Assembly: GCF_000715075.1 (NCBI RefSeq)
Contig: NC_134089.1
Location: 107,267,157-107,331,156, forward strand
Reading direction: 5' to 3'
Length of the DNA stretch: 64,000 bases
Source of the DNA: Nicotiana tabacum
Lineage: Eukaryota > Streptophyta > Magnoliopsida > Solanales > Solanaceae
Below, in pieces: positions 60,186 through 64,000 of this stretch. Both the position numbers and the translations under genes were made by a program. The number at the start of each line of letters is the position of its first letter. The first letter of the stretch is position 1. The notes beneath the pieces are model-generated. The model searched no databases and had not been told where the DNA came from. It saw nothing but the letters and a program-made list of their open reading frames with translations.

Positions 60186-62753
60186 TTACACATCATCCTC
60201 GGTAGGGTAAGCTTCTTCGTACAAAGAATCCGAAGCAAGATGGTTCACCTCATCTAAATTGATATCATCTCCATTAAGGGTATGAGGGTCGTACCCATAT
60301 GCCTCACGAGCTGCACGAGTTCCGTTATGCACGGTTTGAAGCTCTGCCTCAGTTGCCCTCCCCTTAGTGTGGAAAGCCTTGTACACGTCAAGTTGGGCCT
60401 CAGCAAGAACCCACAACTCATATAAGCGACGAGGTATGACCGGGTCAGCTGGAGAATGGGACGTGGAAGGTTGAGAACGTCGAGTTGCATCCTCCACTCT
60501 CAGCGAGGCCACTTGCCCATTCAATATAGATAACTTCGCCTACAACTTTTTAACACGCCCTTCAAGCCCCGTGACCTTAATATTAGAGGCCTCCCTCTCT
60601 CCAGTCAGCTCCGACCTACAATTACGGAGGGCATCCTCTAACTACACCGTTTCAGAAATAGCTGTCGCTAGATTATCAGCACCAACGTCCAGCTTGCCCT
60701 TAAGCCCCTCAATTTCCACCGCCTTCGTACTCAATTCAGCAGTCAAACCGGCCACTCTCACCTGTAAATCGGCATTATCGGCCATCACCCCCTGCTCAAC
60801 TCAAGCTCGTCCTCCTTCGCCCTAAGGGAGGCTAAGTTCACTATTGCGGGTGACAGCCTTCATGAGCTCCTCGTCCCGCTCCTTCAACTCTTCGACCTTG
60901 CGCTCCAGTTTGTCTTGAATATAAATATCGGCCATCGCGTAATGCTTAGCACGATACCGTTGATACTTGGACGACATCTTCCCATATACGACCGTTCTCC
61001 TCTTCTCCCGATGCTCGCATTCGGTCTCCATGACGAGGGTCTACCACAAAAGAAAAAGAGAAGTTAAAAACGAAATATAGGTCGATAATCACCGCACAAG
61101 TCCAACGACAAAAAGAAAAAGAAAGGAATTTACCTGCAAAGCCATGCCGGCAACGTTCTGAGACAATTTCACGTCGCTCATTGCCCTGAGCACCTCGTTT
61201 TCAGGGGTATCACGCAGAGGAGCTAAAATGGACGCCACTTGCTCACACTTTGACAATAAGTTATAGTCCCCGGGGATGACTATGTGACGATCAGACCCCT
61301 CCGCTCTGACCTCCACGTGAGTATGATGAGTTGACTTCCTCCGGGTCGACATCTGAACCTGAGCCTTCGCCCTCGACGCAACGGACTCCAACATTGTACG
61401 ATGTGCCGCCCTCAGCAGAGCGTACAGAGTCGGCTCCTAGACAAACCCCCTCTGTGTGATAAGACCTCCCCAATAATATGGCATCAGTCATGAATGTGGG
61501 CACAGGTGCCATCTACGATGCCCTACTTCTATCAACGTCAACAGCCACACCCTTCCCGAGCTCCATTCTCCTCTTTTTTCTCAATAAAGGCTCGTGCCCA
61601 TTGGAGGATTCGTGCAAAAGGTGGGGACCGACATTGAAGAAGCCTCCTCCCTCAAGACCACGACCCGAGAGGGGCCTTCTAATTGATCAGGTTGAGGACG
61701 ACCCTCTCGAACAGATTCACTCAAAATAAATTACGTGTTCGCGGCGACAACGACCTGTCAAAATGCGGGAACTGGCGCCCTCTGCCTGGAAGCTCCTCAA
61801 CCTACCATCACGAAGTAGTCGAATTAATGGACGACGATATATAACTAATGAAGGGGTAAAGGGAAAACACTCACCACTTGGAACTTTAGGGTCGTAACGC
61901 TTTACGAAGGAAGGCCAATCATGAGGTTTCCGCTGCGTATGATAGCAAACGAGCTACCCAATCCCTTATGCCCGTAATAGGGCGAGGCAGACCTCTCATG
62001 GCTGCAAATGAGAAGCAAACAAACTTCATAATGAATACAGACGAAAGAAGAATAAAATGAGTAGCGACACTTACGAGTCTCATTCCATCGCTCCGGCAAC
62101 CTGGCAGAGTCGGAGACAATATTTTCGGTCTTGACAAAGAAGTATTTGTACCAAAACTTGCGACTTGCTCGGTCGTCTGTCCTGACCACCAACCCTTTCG
62201 TGCCACGGTGCCTCAAATGCACCATGGTACCTCTGTGGAAGCTAGGTAAGAACAGGTGCAAAAGGTGGTGGATAGAAACATTACATTCCGCCAACTCCGC
62301 ATACTTGGTCAACAGTAGGAGCACCTTAAGGGTATACGGCGAAAGTTGTGCCGGGCAAACTTGGTAGAACCTATAGAACTCTTCCGCTAAGGGGAAGAGA
62401 GGAAAAGTGTAGCCAATCACGAAAGGGTACTCAAAGAAAGCGTAGTACCCAGTCCTGCGGACATCTACAAAATCTCTCCCCGCCGGAATCATGTCAACGT
62501 AAGCAGGGATGCTATATTTTATACGAATAGCGTCAAGGTGAACCTACTCCGTCTCAGAAAATACGGGGGAAAGAGTAGGAGGGGGGTCTTTGAGGAAGTC
62601 ACTCCGAGACATGGGGGTGTCTCGATGATAACTTCTCCACCGTAGGGGGACTGTCACCCTCTTCTACCACCGTATCTTCACCGCCTGAAGGGGTGTCGTG
62701 GACAATGGGGTGGCCTCAGGAACCCCTTCGCGAGAATGATAAGATCTTGGCAT
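60186..62753 (-). pseudogene. Antisense spliced gene of the third gypsy element (gypsy-type Transposase_28-like protein)
   Basis: Opposite in direction to pol. Exons on the minus strand: 62753-62075, 62001-61875, 61801-61134 and 61040-60186. Introns are GT-AG (GTAAGTGTCG...TTTGCAG, GTGAGTGTTT...ATGGTAG, GTAAATTCC...GTGGTAG), phases 1, 1 and 0, the same as in 33525-36253. Start MPRSYHSREGVPEA. Exon 1 shows FFEYPFVIGYTFPLFPLAEE, FYQVCPAQLSPYTLKVLLLL and the motif GTMVHLRHRGTKGLVVRTDD, ending LPERWNETR. Exon 2 reads MRGLPRPITGIRDWVARLLS. Later exons are coiled-coil rich and end DEVNHLASDSLYEEAYPTED. Stops in exon 1 before the core, in exon 2 (a 2-base loss) and in exon 4 disable it. Resembles Pfam's putative gypsy-type transposon family. 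Confidence 0.7.
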
Positions 62754-62912
62754 GATGTCGTTCAAAGGAGTATCAATACAAAAAAGGAGGAAGAAGCTGC
62801 GAATGAAGAACGTAAAAAGAAGAAGCAGAAGGGTATCAGGGCAAGCTTGGAGGAATAAGGGAGGTTATCAGGAGTGAAATGGCCAAGAACTTTCGAAAAA
62901 ACAAACCCTTCA

Positions 62913-62923
62913 CCTATTTATAG
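62913..62923 (-). promoter_or_regulatory. TATA box of the antisense gene
   Basis: The minus strand reads CTATAAATAGG, a consensus plant TATA box, about 160 bp before the antisense ATG at 62753 and about 280 bp inside the 3' LTR start. This suggests a promoter separate from the LTR. Confidence 0.6.
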
Positions 62924-63206
62924 GGTTGGGTGGCGCCAGAATTGAAGCGGAGGGTCACAGAGTGGCGCTAGAATCGAAGCATCAAGCCATCAACTCCTGC
63001 CTCGAAAACATGCGTAATGATGACGCATGTGAAGATGACATCATTTCCCAGTAAAGTGTATTACCCGGTGTCTTGCTAAGCATGCTGACCGTCCCCCATT
63101 GGCCACGTCGTAATGTCTCGACGAATCAAATTTCTTCGTAGGAATGCATGATGTCCGCTCATCAAGGACGCACCCAGTTGCAACCCCAACAAGCGGAGGG
63201 ACTAAT

Positions 63207-63644
63207 TGTATGGGTCCAAAATTAACCAATCACGACCAACGACGAGTATGATGAATGACGGGGTCTCCTTGAATCGATGCCCTGAGGGAGACAACCTTAA
63301 GGCAAACAAGAGACTGTACGACCCTTGTAATAGTGTAGGCTCATTAGGGGACATCAGGAATATTCCTCGTAATTTGTCTTTTACAGTGTAGAAGGGTTTC
63401 ACTCTTTGTATATATAGAGGGCAATAACCTTATAAGAGGGGAGTCCGGATATTGGCTGCATTACTATTTACGAATGAAAAGGTTTCTAAAAGATTTTGAT
63501 GAAAGTAGATCATTAAAGGAATCTTGGGACTCGCCTTCTTTTTATCTATCATTCTTTCTAGAGGTTATTATACTTAGCTAAGATTTATGTCTTCATTTTC
63601 GATTGATTTGTTCAAAAAGTTTTCAATATTTTTTGAGTCAAACA
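63207..63644 (+). repeat. 3' LTR of the third gypsy element, 438 bp
   Basis: Matches 52381-52830 apart from substitutions and a deletion of ATATTCCATAGA-type sequence near 63360. A purine-rich AAGCGGAGGGACTAAT precedes it, the likely polypurine tract. Confidence 0.9.
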
Positions 63645-63717
63645 ATTGTATGCTAAAAGTAACAATTAAAAATGAAAATATATTTTTAGAATACTGGATA
63701 AGTAAAAGAGAACGGAG
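63645..63717. repeat. MITE, right half
   Basis: Continues ATATGCTAAAAG...TATTTTTAGAATACTGGATA and ends AAGTAAAAGAGAACGGAGGAAT. The final segment is the inverted complement of the left end at about 52193. The MITE thus enclosed the gypsy insertion point. Confidence 0.6.
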
Positions 63718-63844
63718 GAATTACTATTAATCTATATATAGGCACAACTAATAGAGTATTCTATATATAGGCACAACTAATGCATATTAGCTGTCTGAGA
63801 TATATAAGATCCTTGGCCTATGATATTCTTTGAATATAGGAAAA
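63718..63844 (+). promoter_or_regulatory. Promoter region of the second beta-glucosidase gene
   Basis: A 22-bp unit containing CTATATATAGGCACAACTAA occurs twice (63731-63752 and 63760-63781), so a TATA-like box is duplicated. A third TATA-like string, TATATAAGA, lies at 63801-63809. CCTTGGCCTATGAT at 63811-63824 is the inverted complement of 63920-63933 inside the coding region. Confidence 0.55.
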
Positions 63845-64000
63845 ATGAAGATAGGAACCACTAAGAACTCCTATTTCATTTGTTTCCTCTTACTGTTGCG
63901 ACATGTTTCTGCAAAGAACATCATAGGCCAAGGAGGAAATGAGTTGGAAGAAGAGGTTAAAAGATCAGAATTCCCAGATGGTTTTCTTTTTGGAACATCA
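63845..64000 (+). CDS. Beta-glucosidase, glycoside hydrolase family 1, first exon (partial)
   Basis: The frame opens at ATG 63845 and runs off the window. It begins with a hydrophobic signal-peptide-like stretch (YFICFLLLLRHVSA), then NIIGQGGNELEEEVKRSEFP and DGFLFGTS. The KRSEFPDGFLFG motif is the GH1 N-terminus seen in the gene at 38626 (there KRSEFPDGFLFGATTSAYQ). It is probably a tandem paralogue with the same catalytic activity; the catalytic residues are outside the window. The signal peptide differs from that of the first gene, so the ends diverged faster than the core. Confidence 0.8.
   Translation, partial: MKIGTTKNSYFICFLLLLRHVSAKNIIGQGGNELEEEVKRSEFPDGFLFGTS

Larger units (their letters stand above)
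52381..63644 (+). mobile_element. Tat-like Ty3/gypsy retrotransposon, full length
   Basis: Order: 5' LTR, primer site, gag, protease, RT, RNase H, integrase, tandem repeats, antisense spliced gene, 3' LTR. Pol motifs are gypsy-type (protease first, integrase last). Several stops and frameshifts make it defective. The two LTRs are close in sequence, with one indel of about 12 bp. The flanks are halves of one MITE, which supports the outer limits. I see no perfect target duplication (CTCTT on the left, ATTGT on the right). Confidence 0.9.

Overview
The window is plant nuclear DNA. Most of it is layered LTR retrotransposons around a small gene island with one complete and one partial family-1 beta-glucosidase gene. 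Plant origin rests on several things: spliced genes with plant-type introns, Ogre/Tat-type Ty3-gypsy elements with megabase-genome architecture, a Tnt1-like copia element, a tRNA-derived SINE, an hAT-type MITE, and a MITE whose ends resemble the common Solanaceae type. I infer Solanaceae (Nicotiana or a relative). The sequence alone does not prove the genus.

Layout. (1) 1-7337 and 27627-30962: a plus-strand Ogre-like element. It has the end of the 5' LTR, primer-binding site, extra ORF1, gag and the start of protease, then its 3' LTR. (2) 7338-27626: a minus-strand Ogre-like element of a related family lies between those parts. It has a 4.45 kb 5' LTR (23172-27626), a truncated 3' LTR (7338-10437), a repeat-rich 3' region, and a decayed integrase, RNase H, RT, protease/G-patch, gag and ORF1. 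A deletion at about 7337/7338 removed the rest of the plus-strand pol. (3) 30963-37185: the 3' half of a third gypsy element (Tat-like), into which the plus-strand Ogre had inserted. It carries an antisense spliced gene and a 3' LTR. (4) 37186-38625: upstream region of the first gene. (5) 38626-42543: a complete 12-exon GH1 beta-glucosidase gene (530 codons) with a solo LTR in intron 4 and a GC-AG intron 7. (6) 42649-48475: a small ORF split by a complete 5.5 kb copia element with a perfect TAATC duplication. (7) 48476-52380: intergenic DNA with a long AT microsatellite, a SINE, an hAT MITE and other remnants. (8) 52381-63644: an 11.3 kb Tat-like gypsy element with both LTRs, a decayed gag-pol, two tandem arrays and a second antisense spliced gene. 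It sits inside a MITE. (9) 63645-64000: promoter and first exon of a second beta-glucosidase gene, which leaves the window.

How it fits together. The only apparently intact host function is beta-glucoside hydrolysis at the secretory pathway/cell wall. The two genes are probably tandem paralogues, separated by about 4.5 kb of DNA once the copia and gypsy insertions are subtracted. All the retroelements carry stops or frameshifts and look non-autonomous now.

The most interesting signals are four. First, a four-exon gene in antisense between pol and the 3' LTR occurs in both Tat-like elements, with the same intron phases (1, 1, 0) and its own upstream TATA-like box. Second, a short hairpin motif (CTACG...CGTAG) recurs near ORF boundaries of the Ogre elements. 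Third, an LTR hairpin keeps its pairing while its sequence differs between the two Ogre families. Fourth, a phase-preserving intron between protease and RT has its donor overlapping the protease stop codon.
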